Position numbers and translations under genes: made by a program. From Rossellomorea arthrocnemi (lineage in GTDB: Bacteria > Bacillota > Bacilli > Bacillales > Bacillaceae_B), in the NCBI RefSeq assembly GCF_904424705.1, contig NZ_CAJGBF010000001.1, positions 434,001 through 498,000 of the forward strand: 64,000 nucleotides of DNA. The letters run 5' to 3'. Position 1 is the stretch's first letter. Each line of letters begins with the position of its first letter. Shown here in pieces: positions 50,754 through 59,555 of this stretch. The notes beneath the pieces were generated by a model. The model worked only from the letters and a program-made list of their open reading frames with translations. It was not told the DNA's origin and searched no databases.

Positions 50754-52253
50754 TTATTTTCGATAGTTTACCAGTTTTTCATTTAATGATTTTGTTTGCC
50801 CGTATACGTCCTGATAGAGATGGAACAATTCCTTGTACATCTCTGCGTTTTCCGCATTCGGGATGAACTCTTTCTCTACTTTCAAAAACTCATCGGCACA
50901 TGCCTTCAGGGAATCGAACCAGCCGCATCCATAGGCCGCTAACATCGCTGCTCCCATTCCCGGCCCCTGTTCACTCGAGAGCTTCACGATTCTGGCGTTG
51001 AAGATATCCGCCTGCATTTGCAGCCAGTCTTCATTCTTCGTTCCGCCTCCAGTGGAGACAATCGTCTCGATTTTCTTGCCGCTGCCGCGGAAGATCGCCA
51101 AGGATTCATTTAATGAAAAGGTGATGCCTTCCATGACTGCCCGTACAAAGTCCTTTCGTTCATGGGAGCTGTCCATGCCAATAAAGCTTGCCCGAATCGC
51201 AGCATCTGCATGAGGGGTCCTTTCCCCCGCCACATACGGTGTAAACAGTAAACCGTTTGACCCGGGAGGCACAGTGCCTGCCTCCCTCACCAACTCATCA
51301 AAGCTTTCATCCTTGGCAAACACATTCCTGAACCAGCTCAGGCTGTAACCTGCTGCAAGAGTGACGCCCATCGTATAATACGCTTCCGGGGCTCCGTGAT
51401 TAAAGTAATGGACCTTCCCCTCGAAATCCTTATCATTGCCAGATTCATAGGATAGCACTACACCTGAAGTCCCGATACTGCATAGGGTCTTGCCATCTTC
51501 TAATATACCGGAACCGATCGCGCCGCACGCATTATCCGCTCCACCGGCAAATACTTGGGTAGACGGGGATAAACCAGTCGATTCAGCGATTTCCTCGCTC
51601 AGGCTGCCCGTCTTCTCATAGGAATCTACCAATGGCGGGCAAATCTCTGGATCAATCCCCAGAAGGTCGCAGATTTCTTTGCTCCATGCTTTTTCCCCGA
51701 TATCCAATAGCAGTGTTCCCGCTGCATCGGAATAGTCCATATGCAGTTTCCCCGTCAGCTTGTAGCGGAGATAATCCTTCGGCAGCACAAAGGTTGCCGC
51801 CTTCTCATAGATTTCCGGCTCATGCTCTTTCACCCAAAGGAGCTTCGGAAGCGTAAAGCCTTCCAATGCAGGGTTTTTCGTAATGGAGAGCAAGCGTTCT
51901 TCCCCGATGACCTCGTATATCTTTCTGCATTGGGCGGTGGTTCTGGTATCGTTCCAGAGGATGGCATTGCGAAGCACTTCATTGTTCTCATCCAAGAGTA
52001 CAAGTCCATGCATCTGGCCTGAAAAGCTGATGCCCTCGATCTCTTCCGTATCTCCCTGGAAGTCTTGCAGGAGATCAGACAATCCAGCAACCGTCTGATC
52101 CACCCACGCTTTCGGGTCCTGTTCGCTGTAACCCGTTCTCTCCTGGATCAGCCCGTACTCCTTTGAAACCTCCTGAACGACTTCCCCGGTTTGATTCACC
52201 AACAGGATTTTCACTGCACTTGTTCCCAGATCAACGCCAATTACGTATTTCAT
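50754..52253 (-). CDS. xylB: Xylulokinase
   Basis: A 499-residue FGGY-family kinase phosphorylating D-xylulose at C5. VIGVDLGTSAVKILL (ATP phosphate loop), FSGQMHGLVLLD, LWNDTRT, catalytic Asp in FAGGADNACGAIGSG, and STGGGTKNEDWLQMQADIF. ATG 52253 with GAGGTGAAGG, 25 bases after xylA. Length is normal. Confidence 0.93.
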   Translation of the reverse strand: MKYVIGVDLGTSAVKILLVNQTGEVVQEVSKEYGLIQERTGYSEQDPKAWVDQTVAGLSDLLQDFQGDTEEIEGISFSGQMHGLVLLDENNEVLRNAILWNDTRTTAQCRKIYEVIGEERLLSITKNPALEGFTLPKLLWVKEHEPEIYEKAATFVLPKDYLRYKLTGKLHMDYSDAAGTLLLDIGEKAWSKEICDLLGIDPEICPPLVDSYEKTGSLSEEIAESTGLSPSTQVFAGGADNACGAIGSGILEDGKTLCSIGTSGVVLSYESGNDKDFEGKVHYFNHGAPEAYYTMGVTLAAGYSLSWFRNVFAKDESFDELVREAGTVPPGSNGLLFTPYVAGERTPHADAAIRASFIGMDSSHERKDFVRAVMEGITFSLNESLAIFRGSGKKIETIVSTGGGTKNEDWLQMQADIFNARIVKLSSEQGPGMGAAMLAAYGCGWFDSLKACADEFLKVEKEFIPNAENAEMYKELFHLYQDVYGQTKSLNEKLVNYRK

Positions 52254-52278
52254 CCCTTCACCTCTTCTACGTTACACC

Positions 52279-53604
52279 TTATTCTCCAGCGTATGCTTTC
52301 AGTAAATATTGATTGATGGTTGCCTTGATCTTCTCAAGACGGCCAGATTGATGCTTCACTTCTGTTAAGCCCAGGGCATGCTCCTCAAGCTTCTTGAAGT
52401 CTGAATTTCCTTCTACAATCTCAAGACCGATGCCTTCTGTATAGCTCTTATAACGATTGTCAACCACACCATCAAGTACGTTATCATCAATCAGCTTCTG
52501 AGCAACCTTAAGCCCGACTGCGAAACTGTCCATTCCGGCGATATGCGCGTGGAATAAATCCTCCGCCTCGAAAGAACCTCTTCTCACTTTCGCGTCGAAG
52601 TTCAATCCACCGCGGCCAAGTCCTCCATTTTTAAGAATTTCATACATGGCAAGAGTGGTAGAATACAAGTCTGTCGGAAATTCGTCTGTATCCCAGCCAA
52701 GTAATGGATCGCCCTGATTGGCATCCACTGAACCAAGCATATTGTTCACACGTGCATAGCGCAGTTCATGCTCAAAGGTATGTCCTGCCAATGTCGCGTG
52801 ATTCGCTTCGATATTGAACTTGAAGTGATCCTGCAGTCCGTAATTCTGAAGGAACGCAAAGCCTGTTGCTACATCGAAATCGTACTGATGAGTCGTTGGT
52901 TCTTTCGGTTTAGGCTCGATGAGGAATTGGGCATCAAAGCCGATTTCCTTCGCATAATCAACGGCCATATGAAGGAAGCGTCCAAGGTTATCCATCTCAA
53001 GCTTCATGTCTGTATTCAGGAGGGTTTCGTATCCTTCCCGTCCGCCCCAGAATACATAGTTATCTGCGCCTAATTCCTTCCCGACTTCCAATCCTTTCTT
53101 CACTTTCGCTGCGGAGTAAGCGAAGATGTCTGCGCTATTGGACGTGGCCGCACCATGGATAAAGCGGGGATGCGTGAAATTGTTCGCCGTATTCCAGAGT
53201 AATTTCGTTTTGCTGTCTTTCATGTATTCCTTTATCATACTTACAATTGTATCAAGATTTTGATTCGTTTCTCTTAAGCTGCTTCCTTCCGGGGCAATAT
53301 CGACATCGTGAAAACAGAAGAATGGGACATCCAGCTTTTCAAAAAATTCGAAAGCCGCTTCTACACGAGCCTTTGCTAAATCCATTCCCGAATATTGATC
53401 CCAGGGGCGGATCATTGTGCCGCTTCCGAATGGGTCGGAGCCGTCCATCGTGAAGGTATGCCAGTAAGCTACACCAAAACGCAGGATTTCCTCCATTGTT
53501 TTGCCACCGATTTCTTCCTTTGGATTATAAAATTTAAACGCAAATGGATTGGTTGATGTTGAACCTTCGTAGTTAATTTTGTCGATGTTCTTAAAGTAAG
53601 CCAT
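52279..53604 (-). CDS. xylA: Xylose isomerase (class II)
   Basis: A 441-residue metal-dependent isomerase converting D-xylose to D-xylulose. [12 protein letters not shown] holds the ring-opening His/Asp, [15 protein letters not shown] and [16 protein letters not shown] metal-site neighbours, [17 protein letters not shown] and [18 protein letters not shown] metal ligands. Length of about 440 marks class II. ATG 53604 after AGGAGG. First gene of xylA-xylB; promoter and operator at 53797-53838. Confidence 0.95.
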   Translation of the reverse strand: MAYFKNIDKINYEGSTSTNPFAFKFYNPKEEIGGKTMEEILRFGVAYWHTFTMDGSDPFGSGTMIRPWDQYSGMDLAKARVEAAFEFFEKLDVPFFCFHDVDIAPEGSSLRETNQNLDTIVSMIKEYMKDSKTKLLWNTANNFTHPRFIHGAATSNSADIFAYSAAKVKKGLEVGKELGADNYVFWGGREGYETLLNTDMKLEMDNLGRFLHMAVDYAKEIGFDAQFLIEPKPKEPTTHQYDFDVATGFAFLQNYGLQDHFKFNIEANHATLAGHTFEHELRYARVNNMLGSVDANQGDPLLGWDTDEFPTDLYSTTLAMYEILKNGGLGRGGLNFDAKVRRGSFEAEDLFHAHIAGMDSFAVGLKVAQKLIDDNVLDGVVDNRYKSYTEGIGLEIVEGNSDFKKLEEHALGLTEVKHQSGRLEKIKATINQYLLKAYAGE

Positions 53605-53777
53605 TGATCGTTCCTCCTAAAATTTTATAATGAAGTGCTTCAACTTCCGGCTCACCGTCCATCCGGATGAGCGATAATGAATCGGACTTTCCTTACTGTC
53701 ACTTGAAACGTAATCAGCTTTTATAACAGGTTCTTTTTATGCGGACGATCCAGTTGCCGTCTCCGCCATTCATAAAA

Positions 53778-53791
53778 TGTAAATGCTTACA
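53778..53791 (-). promoter_or_regulatory. cre-like site in the xylA leader
   Basis: Minus strand TGTAAGCATTTACA, 13 of 14 positions palindromic and one mismatch to TGNAANCGNTNNCA. Immediately downstream of the xylA -10. Confidence 0.6.
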
Positions 53792-53796
53792 ACGTC

Positions 53797-53838
53797 ATTA
53801 TAGCAACATAGCGTTAGTTTGTCTATTGAATAAACTAA
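53797..53838. promoter_or_regulatory. xylA promoter with XylR operator; divergent promoter for the YesL-like gene
   Basis: Minus strand TAGACA (53820-53825 in plus coordinates), 17 bases, TATAAT (53797-53802). Operator TTAGTTT-N11-AAACTAA at 53814-53838 covers the -35. On the plus strand, TTGTCT and TTTATA (53842-53847), also 17 apart, form a back-to-back promoter; a second plus -10 TATAAT is at 53876-53881. Confidence 0.8.
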
Positions 53839-53931
53839 GTTTTTATAAACTACTGTCAAACAAGCCGCAATACCGTATAATAGTTCATGATTGCGCATAT
53901 AACTTACTCTACGATGGAGGTGACTGTGTCC

Positions 53932-54546
53932 ATGAACACGTTAAACAGTGCGATTTACAGCATCTTTGAATGGATCACACGTTTCGCTTACATAAATATT
54001 TTATGGGTCCTCTTTACTTTGGCTGGAGGCATCCTGTTCGGCTTCTTCCCTTCTACGGTGGCCATGTTCGCCATTGTCCGGGATTGGTTACGGGGAAATA
54101 CGGAAGAACCGGTTTTCAGCGCCTTCTTGACTTATTTCAAAAAAGAATTCTGGAAGAGCAACCGATTAGGTATCGTCATTGTGGCGACCTCCTTCCTGAT
54201 TGGCCTTGATTTCTGGTATATCCAAGCGGATTTCCGTGAACCGTTCACTTGGACTCATATTCCGCTGTTTGCCTTTATGCTGCTCTTTCTATTCTTCTCC
54301 TTTTATCTGTTACCGGCCTTTGTGCATTTCGATTTGAGCGTGAGGCAACTGATCAAACAAGCGTTTCTGATCATGCTGATCCATCCACTCCATACGCTGT
54401 TGATACTCCTTTGTCTCGGTTCCCTTTTCTTGATCATGTCACGGGTACCGGCTCTTGCGTTTATCTTCGGCGGCAGCGCTTATACCTTTATCACAACATG
54501 GATCAGCCTGCATGCATTTAAACGCATTCAGGGGAAGCAGTCATAA
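53932..54546 (+). CDS. YesL-like DUF624 membrane protein
   Basis: A 204-residue DUF624 protein with about five to six membrane segments. ITRFAYINILWVLFTLAGG and LFGFFPSTVAMFAIVRDWLRG are the family signature, and FKRIQ ends it. Start is either GTG 53926 or ATG 53932; GGAGG lies 5 and 11 bases before them. DUF624 genes usually sit beside carbohydrate ABC importers and plant-polysaccharide genes, as here; they may help import. Divergent from xylA and probably controlled by the same operator. Confidence 0.85.
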   Translation: MNTLNSAIYSIFEWITRFAYINILWVLFTLAGGILFGFFPSTVAMFAIVRDWLRGNTEEPVFSAFLTYFKKEFWKSNRLGIVIVATSFLIGLDFWYIQADFREPFTWTHIPLFAFMLLFLFFSFYLLPAFVHFDLSVRQLIKQAFLIMLIHPLHTLLILLCLGSLFLIMSRVPALAFIFGGSAYTFITTWISLHAFKRIQGKQS

Positions 54547-54770
54547 TAAGAGGCTCTTTTCGCACAGTATAAAAAAGTAGCCTTATCTTTTATACAAGTT
54601 GTAGTGGGAAACAGAGATCGTTCCTTTCCGCGGAGCTGGAGCTAAATGGTCCAAGCATACGTTTTCACTTCAACAAAAAAATGTCAGGATTGCTTTCTTG
54701 ACTAATAGTAAGAATATTTTTTTCTGATAAATATAGACCAATTTGCTCTGACACCAATTGCTTTTTTAGA
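54547..54770. other. Spacer after the YesL-like gene
   Basis: No gene. A weak hairpin (AAGAGGCT ... AGCCTTAT, about 54550-54586) may end the YesL-like transcript. TTCCGCGGAGCTGGAGC at about 54630-54648 looks like a piece of the structured repeat that follows. Confidence 0.4.
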
Positions 54771-54884
54771 GGGTGAGGGGAACTGCGGAGACTCCTACGG
54801 AAAACGGGCATGCCGAGACCCCGGAAGCGAAGCTGAGGAGGCTCGGCCGAACGTCCGTGGAAAACGGAGCAGTTCCCCTCACCC
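54771..54884. repeat. GC-rich structured element with 16-bp terminal inverted repeats
   Basis: Perfect arms GGGTGAGGGGAACTGC (54771-54786) and GCAGTTCCCCTCACCC (54869-54884) enclose an 82-base core containing GACTCCTACGGAAAAC, GCCGAGACCCCGG, GAGGAGGCTCGGC and CCGTGGAAAAC. GCCGAG/CTCGGC and ACGG/CCGT pair inside. The core resembles a GC-rich repeat common between Bacillaceae genes. Base composition contrasts with the AT-rich flanks. It could be a non-coding RNA element or a MITE; I cannot name the family. Confidence 0.7.
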
Positions 54885-54956
54885 TGCAGCACACACGTAA
54901 TGTCAGAGCATGTAAAAATACAGTATTTAATCACAACATACTTGTGAAAAAAGCAT

Positions 54957-55076
54957 AAAAAAATCACTTCTCTCTTTACCATTAAACTCCGTTAACACGA
55001 ATGGTTGATGTCCAAAGTGGGAATCAACCATCATGTTTATCAGAGACAATGGAATAAAAGAAGAAGTGATTTTTTT
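54957..55076. repeat. 120-bp nested inverted-repeat element
   Basis: Outer arms AAAAAAATCACTTCT (54957-54971) and AGAAGTGATTTTTTT (55062-55076) are a perfect 15-bp match. A middle CCATT/AATGG pair and an inner 9-bp pair ATGGTTGAT (55001-55009) / ATCAACCAT (55023-55031) are nested inside. The left end abuts the ABC permease gene on the minus strand, so it may end that transcript, but the nesting and size are more like a MITE. Confidence 0.7.
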
Positions 55077-55081
55077 ATTAC

Positions 55082-55903
55082 TTATCCCTTTACCGCACTT
55101 GATGAGATCCCTTCTACAACTTTATTGCTGAAGAAGAGGAATGCCAGCAGGATCGGCAGGACACTGATAATGAGTGTAGCGCCAATGGCTCCCCAGTCGG
55201 TCATGTACTGTCCGATGAAATTCTGGATTCCGACGGTAAGGGTTTTATACTCGTCGGAGCTGATGAATGTGTTCACAAAGACAAACTCATTCCAATTGTA
55301 GATCATATTGATAATGACGGTCGTCGACATGATCGGGATCGTCATCGGAAGGATGATTTTGAAAAACATCCGATGAACCGAGCATCCGTCCATGATAGCC
55401 GCCTCTTCTATCTCCCGGGGTAACGTATAATAGAAGCCAAGCAAAATCATCATCGTAATCGGCAGGTTATAAGCCGTATACGTAATGACGATCGACCATG
55501 GATTATCAATTAAATTCACATTCAAGAACATGCTGAATAGCGGTATGATGGCTGAATGAATCGGGATCATCAACCCAACCATGAATAATCCCAATACCAG
55601 TTTACTTAGCTTCCACTGCATTCTGGTGATGACGAATGTCGCCATGCTTGCGAACAATACCGTTAAGATGATCGCTACACCGGTAATCCAGATACTGTTC
55701 CAAAAGTAAATCCCGATTCCGCCTTCCCATACTTTCGCGTAATTCTCCCATCTGAATTCAGAAGGCAGGGAAAAAGGCGATTTCGAGAAAATATCCTGGT
55801 TATCCTTTAATGAAAACAGGAACAGCCAAACCACCGGAAATATTTGAAAGACCGCGACGATGGCTAAACAGAGATAGAGAATAAAGTAACCCGCACGCTT
55901 CAT
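55082..55903 (-). CDS. Carbohydrate ABC transporter permease (MalG-type)
   Basis: A 273-residue CUT1 inner-membrane permease with six segments. EAA motif EEAAIMDGCSVHRMFFKIILPMT couples to the ATPase (shown here in its two halves around residue 185), and YTAYNLPITMMILLGFY precedes it. ATG 55903 region with GGGGG upstream. Last gene of SBP-permease-permease. No ATPase is encoded, so a shared MsmX-type ATPase is expected. Confidence 0.9.
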   Translation of the reverse strand: MKRAGYFILYLCLAIVAVFQIFPVVWLFLFSLKDNQDIFSKSPFSLPSEFRWENYAKVWEGGIGIYFWNSIWITGVAIILTVLFASMATFVITRMQWKLSKLVLGLFMVGLMIPIHSAIIPLFSMFLNVNLIDNPWSIVITYTAYNLPITMMILLGFYYTLPREIEEAAIMDGCSVHRMFFKIILPMTIPIMSTTVIINMIYNWNEFVFVNTFISSDEYKTLTVGIQNFIGQYMTDWGAIGATLIISVLPILLAFLFFSNKVVEGISSSAVKG

Positions 55904-55916
55904 GGTCTAACCCCCT

Positions 55917-56795
55917 TCAATATTGAATTTCTTCTTTGGTCGCTGTGACTTTGCGGACGATGACGGTCACGATTAAGGTGATAATCAACAGCAGGAAGCC
56001 GATGGCGCTTCCGTATCCAAAGTCATTACTTGAGAAAGCCAGTTTATACATATAGGAAGCCATGACTTCACTTGCGCCATTCGGCCCGCCGCCGGTCATG
56101 ACGTAAATCAGATCAAAGTATTTCAGTGAACCGACAACCGCCAGCACGATGGTCACTTTCACGACTCCCATGATTAAAGGCAGCTTGATTTTATAGGCAA
56201 TTTGGAAAGGTGTCGCGCCATCGATTTTTGCCGCTTCCACCAGAGATTCCGGGATATTCTTCAAGGCCGCATAGTATATCAAAATATAGAACCCCGCATA
56301 TTGCCATAGAATCGGAATGAAAATGGCATACAGTACAACGGATGGTTCAGCAAGCCACGCCGGTGGATCCTCTACCCCGATTGCCATCAGAATGTTATTC
56401 AGCATCCCGTTTGTCGGATTGAAAACCTTGATCCATAACTGGGCGATGGCGACGGATGAGAGCAGCATCGGAATCAAATAGATTTTCCTTAAAAGGTCGG
56501 CCCCTTTTATTTTTGAAGCCAATATTAACGAGATTGCCAGATAAATAATCAGACTCAGTGTTGAAAATACAGCAAGTAAAAAGGAATGAAGTGCACTATC
56601 CCAGAACTTCTCATCCGTAATTGCATGGATATAATGATCAAGCCCTATGAACTGCATCTCCCCGATGCCATCCCAGTCCATCAAACCGTAGTACCCAGTC
56701 AGGATTAATGGGATGAAAATGAATACACCGATCAAAAGGAGTGCAGGGAGAACGTAAAAGGCGATAATCCACTTGTTAGACATTACTTTATTCAT
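55917..56795 (-). CDS. Carbohydrate ABC transporter permease (MalF-type)
   Basis: A 292-residue CUT1 permease, six membrane segments, EAA loop VEAAKIDGATPFQIAYKIKL, and DLIYVMTGGGPNGASEVMASY in the C-terminal half. Start at ATG 56795 (GGGGTTG upstream) is favoured over 56810. 13 bases before the partner permease. Separated from the binding-protein gene by a hairpin that would set a lower permease level. Confidence 0.9.
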   Translation of the reverse strand: MNKVMSNKWIIAFYVLPALLLIGVFIFIPLILTGYYGLMDWDGIGEMQFIGLDHYIHAITDEKFWDSALHSFLLAVFSTLSLIIYLAISLILASKIKGADLLRKIYLIPMLLSSVAIAQLWIKVFNPTNGMLNNILMAIGVEDPPAWLAEPSVVLYAIFIPILWQYAGFYILIYYAALKNIPESLVEAAKIDGATPFQIAYKIKLPLIMGVVKVTIVLAVVGSLKYFDLIYVMTGGGPNGASEVMASYMYKLAFSSNDFGYGSAIGFLLLIITLIVTVIVRKVTATKEEIQY

Positions 56796-56821
56796 AACAT
56801 TCAACCCCATATTTTAAAAAT

Positions 56822-56859
56822 AGAAAAGGACAATCCAGCTTACGGGTATGTCCTTTTCT
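56822..56859 (-). terminator. Partial terminator/attenuating stem-loop after the binding-protein gene
   Basis: AGAAAAGGACA, 16-base loop, TGTCCTTTTCT on both strands, with no long T-run beyond. Such stem-loops commonly keep solute-binding-protein mRNA more abundant than permease mRNA. Confidence 0.65.
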
Positions 56860-56883
56860 TTCATTGATCCTTTCTAAACTCTA

Positions 56884-58182
56884 TTATTCTTTCGAAAGGG
56901 CCTTTTCGTGTTCTTTTGCAAATTCCTCCGGTGTAACTTCTTTACCAAAGAGAGATTGAATCATATCCAAGTGAACCTGTGCAACATCTGCGCTCATTTG
57001 AACGTCTGCGAATAATGTAATGTTGCTGGCATTGTTTAGATCATCCAATACGTCGACATACATATCCGGAAGATCCAATGATTCAGCATCGACCTTCGTT
57101 GCAGGGATGACCCCGGCATCGGTCACTGACTTCTCTCCCCATTCCTGTACGAAGAAGGAGGCAAATTCTTTCGCTTCTTCCTTCACATCCGAGTCTTCCG
57201 CAACGAATAGTCCTACCCCTGGACCTCCGACGAAGCTGTTCATATCTCCATTTCCATCAACCGTCGGGAAGTTGAAGTATCCGACCGAGTCCCTGAACTC
57301 TTGCGGAACATCTTCATTGGTTGTGTAGTTTGGCAGATCCCATGTCGCAATCAAGTACATGGCCGCCTGTTCGTTCATAAACATGCTCTTCGCTTCTTCA
57401 TCTGATAGCCCATTGAATCCTTTGACAAAAGCGTCCATACCAACTAAATCCTGTACTTTTTCGGCAGCTGAAACAAGTGCAGGGTCTTCAAATGAACCAG
57501 TTCGGTTAATTGCATTCGTCAAGACGTCTCCCCCGCCTATCCTGTCCGCCAGGTACATATACCATAACGATCCAGTCCAGCGATCCTTGTTTCCAAGAGC
57601 GATTGGCGCCACATCATTTTTCTTCAACGTCTTTACGACATTTTCCAATTCTTCATATGTTTTCGGTGCTTCCAAGTTATATTTATCGAAAATCGCTTTA
57701 TTGTAGAATACCGTGGCAATGTTCAATTCAAGAGGCAGCCCGTAAGTACTTCCATCCACTTCATACGCTTCTGCCGTACCTGATACAAATTTGTCCTTTA
57801 GATCCCCTTCAAGCACATCATCTAAAGGTGCAAACTTCTTACCGCTTACATACGGGTCCAGGAATCCTGCAGCCCACGTCATCCCCACATCCGGTAATTC
57901 ATTCGAAGTTGATAACACTTTAAGCTTATCCTTGTACTGCTCATTGCTCAGTACTTCAAGGTCCACTTTCACATCCGGATGATCACTTTCAAAATCCTTG
58001 ATGATACCGTTTACAATTTCATTGTGCTGCTTAGAGCTTCCTTCCGGCCAAAGATGCATGAACTCGATTGTTTTCTCATCTCCGGACCCATTGGCTTTCT
58101 CATCTGATCCGGAACAACCGGTGATCAGTAACAGAGAGGAAAAAAGAGTGAAGACTGTTGTAACCGCTTTCTTATTTCTCAA
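56884..58182 (-). CDS. Sugar-binding lipoprotein of a CUT1 ABC importer (probably xylo-oligosaccharide)
   Basis: A 432-residue family-1 solute-binding protein. Signal peptide with lipobox LLLITGCSG. Typical LEVLSNEQYKDKLKVLSTSNELPDV is seen in the N-terminal lobe, DVGMTWAAGF, and VGGPGVGLFVAEDS in the C lobe. Start set at TTG 58182, six bases after GGGGG; the frame from 58197 includes that site. Divergent from xylR, with the operator in between, and next to the GH43 xylosidase, so xylo-oligosaccharides are the likely cargo. Confidence 0.88.
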   Translation of the reverse strand: MRNKKAVTTVFTLFSSLLLITGCSGSDEKANGSGDEKTIEFMHLWPEGSSKQHNEIVNGIIKDFESDHPDVKVDLEVLSNEQYKDKLKVLSTSNELPDVGMTWAAGFLDPYVSGKKFAPLDDVLEGDLKDKFVSGTAEAYEVDGSTYGLPLELNIATVFYNKAIFDKYNLEAPKTYEELENVVKTLKKNDVAPIALGNKDRWTGSLWYMYLADRIGGGDVLTNAINRTGSFEDPALVSAAEKVQDLVGMDAFVKGFNGLSDEEAKSMFMNEQAAMYLIATWDLPNYTTNEDVPQEFRDSVGYFNFPTVDGNGDMNSFVGGPGVGLFVAEDSDVKEEAKEFASFFVQEWGEKSVTDAGVIPATKVDAESLDLPDMYVDVLDDLNNASNITLFADVQMSADVAQVHLDMIQSLFGKEVTPEEFAKEHEKALSKE

Positions 58183-58234
58183 ACTAAATACCCCCAATAT
58201 TCGTTTTTTTGAAACCAGATATGTTACTGATTTT

Positions 58235-58285
58235 AGATTACCATCGAAAACAATGTTTGTCTAGTGGATAAACTAAGTTTATAAT
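58235..58285. promoter_or_regulatory. Divergent promoters of the ABC importer and xylR with shared XylR operator
   Basis: Minus strand TAGACA (58258-58263 in plus coordinates), 17 bases, TAATCT (58235-58240). Plus strand TTGTCT (58257-58262), 17 bases, TATAAT (58280-58285). Operator GTTTGTCTAGTGGATAAAC-TAAG covers both -35 boxes (about 58255-58277). Same cassette as at xylA. Confidence 0.8.
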
Positions 58286-58339
58286 AGAATTAGAAAATGG
58301 TACACTAAAGGAAAAATAGAGAAAGATTGGAGCTTCCAA

Positions 58340-59524
58340 ATGAAAATGTCACAAACCTACAATCAGCATGTTGTCAAAAAAGGCAACAAGTCCTTAGTTT
58401 TACAAACCATTCAGGAATTCACCCCTATCTCAAGGGCAGACATTGCCAATAAAACAGGGCTGAACAAAGGAACGGTCTCCTCCCAGGTAAGTGAGCTCCT
58501 TAACGAAAACCTGATCCTCGAGTCCGGACCCGGAGTCTCAAGCGGCGGAAGAAGACCCGTCATGCTGTTATTCAACCACTTAGCCGGTTACTCCATCGGT
58601 GTCGACATTGGTGTGAACTATATTCTTGGAATCCTGACCGACCTCCAGGGCAACATCCGCAATGAAAAACTGATTAAGTTTCATGACCTGACGTATGAAG
58701 AAATCAAAGATAAACTGTTTACCATTGTCGATTCCCTGATTGAGTCCATGCCTGATAGCCCCTATGGATTGGTGGGGATCGGAATCGGTGTGCCGGGAAC
58801 CGTCAGCACAGAAGGCGAAATTCTTCTCGCTCCCAATTTAAATTGGAAGAATATCAACCTTAAACTGACAATGGAAGCCAAATATACCGTTCCCGTTCAA
58901 ATCGAGAACGAAGCAAATGCCGGAGCCTACGGGGAGAAGAAATTCGGTGCGGGTAAAGATTCCAACAATATTATTTATGTCAGTGTCGGGATCGGAATCG
59001 GGGTCGGCCTTATCTTGAATGGTCAGCTGTATAAAGGAAATAACGGCTTTTCCGGAGAACTTGGCCACATGACCATTGAAGTCGATGGTCCGGAATGCCC
59101 GTGCGGAAATCAGGGCTGTTGGGAATTATATGCGTCGGAAAAAGCACTCGTCCATTCTGCCACAGAGCACGGCATTCACCCCGAAAACGGCCAGACGCTT
59201 TCTCTTGAAAGCTTAATTGAACGTGCTGAAAACGGGGATGCACATGTCATTCGTGTTTTCGAAGAAATCGGTGGATATCTGGGCACTGGGATCAATAACA
59301 TCATCAATATCTTCAATCCTGAACAAGTCATCATCGGAAATCGCCTGGCATCGTGCTCTAAATGGCTGGAAGAACCATTAAAGAAGAAACAAGGTCAGAC
59401 TCTGTTTACGCATCAGAAAGATTTGAGCATCGATTTTTCACAGTTATCCACTCATGCCACTGCATTGGGCGTGGCTGCTTATGCAAGTGAAAACTTCTTA
59501 ACCATCGATATTCAGGAAGTGTAA
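58340..59524 (+). CDS. xylR: Xylose repressor, ROK family
   Basis: A 394-residue repressor. N-terminal winged HTH (PISRADIANKTGLNKGTVSS), then a ROK sugar-binding domain with VDIGVNYILGILTDL, GIGIGVPGTVS, NEANAGAYGEKKFGAG, and the zinc site CPCGNQGCWELYAS. ATG 58340 with TGGAG upstream. Binds xylose and releases xyl operators. The operators at 53814 and 58255, and a half-site at 46926, are its expected targets; divergent promoter gives autoregulation. Confidence 0.92.
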   Translation: MKMSQTYNQHVVKKGNKSLVLQTIQEFTPISRADIANKTGLNKGTVSSQVSELLNENLILESGPGVSSGGRRPVMLLFNHLAGYSIGVDIGVNYILGILTDLQGNIRNEKLIKFHDLTYEEIKDKLFTIVDSLIESMPDSPYGLVGIGIGVPGTVSTEGEILLAPNLNWKNINLKLTMEAKYTVPVQIENEANAGAYGEKKFGAGKDSNNIIYVSVGIGIGVGLILNGQLYKGNNGFSGELGHMTIEVDGPECPCGNQGCWELYASEKALVHSATEHGIHPENGQTLSLESLIERAENGDAHVIRVFEEIGGYLGTGINNIINIFNPEQVIIGNRLASCSKWLEEPLKKKQGQTLFTHQKDLSIDFSQLSTHATALGVAAYASENFLTIDIQEV

Positions 59525-59555
59525 AACTATTTTCTAGTAGGAGAGGTGCAGAACA

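Noticed and set aside
54773-54958. Frame across the GC-rich element at 54.8 kb
   Set aside because: Translated palindrome; the conservation expected here is of structure rather than protein.
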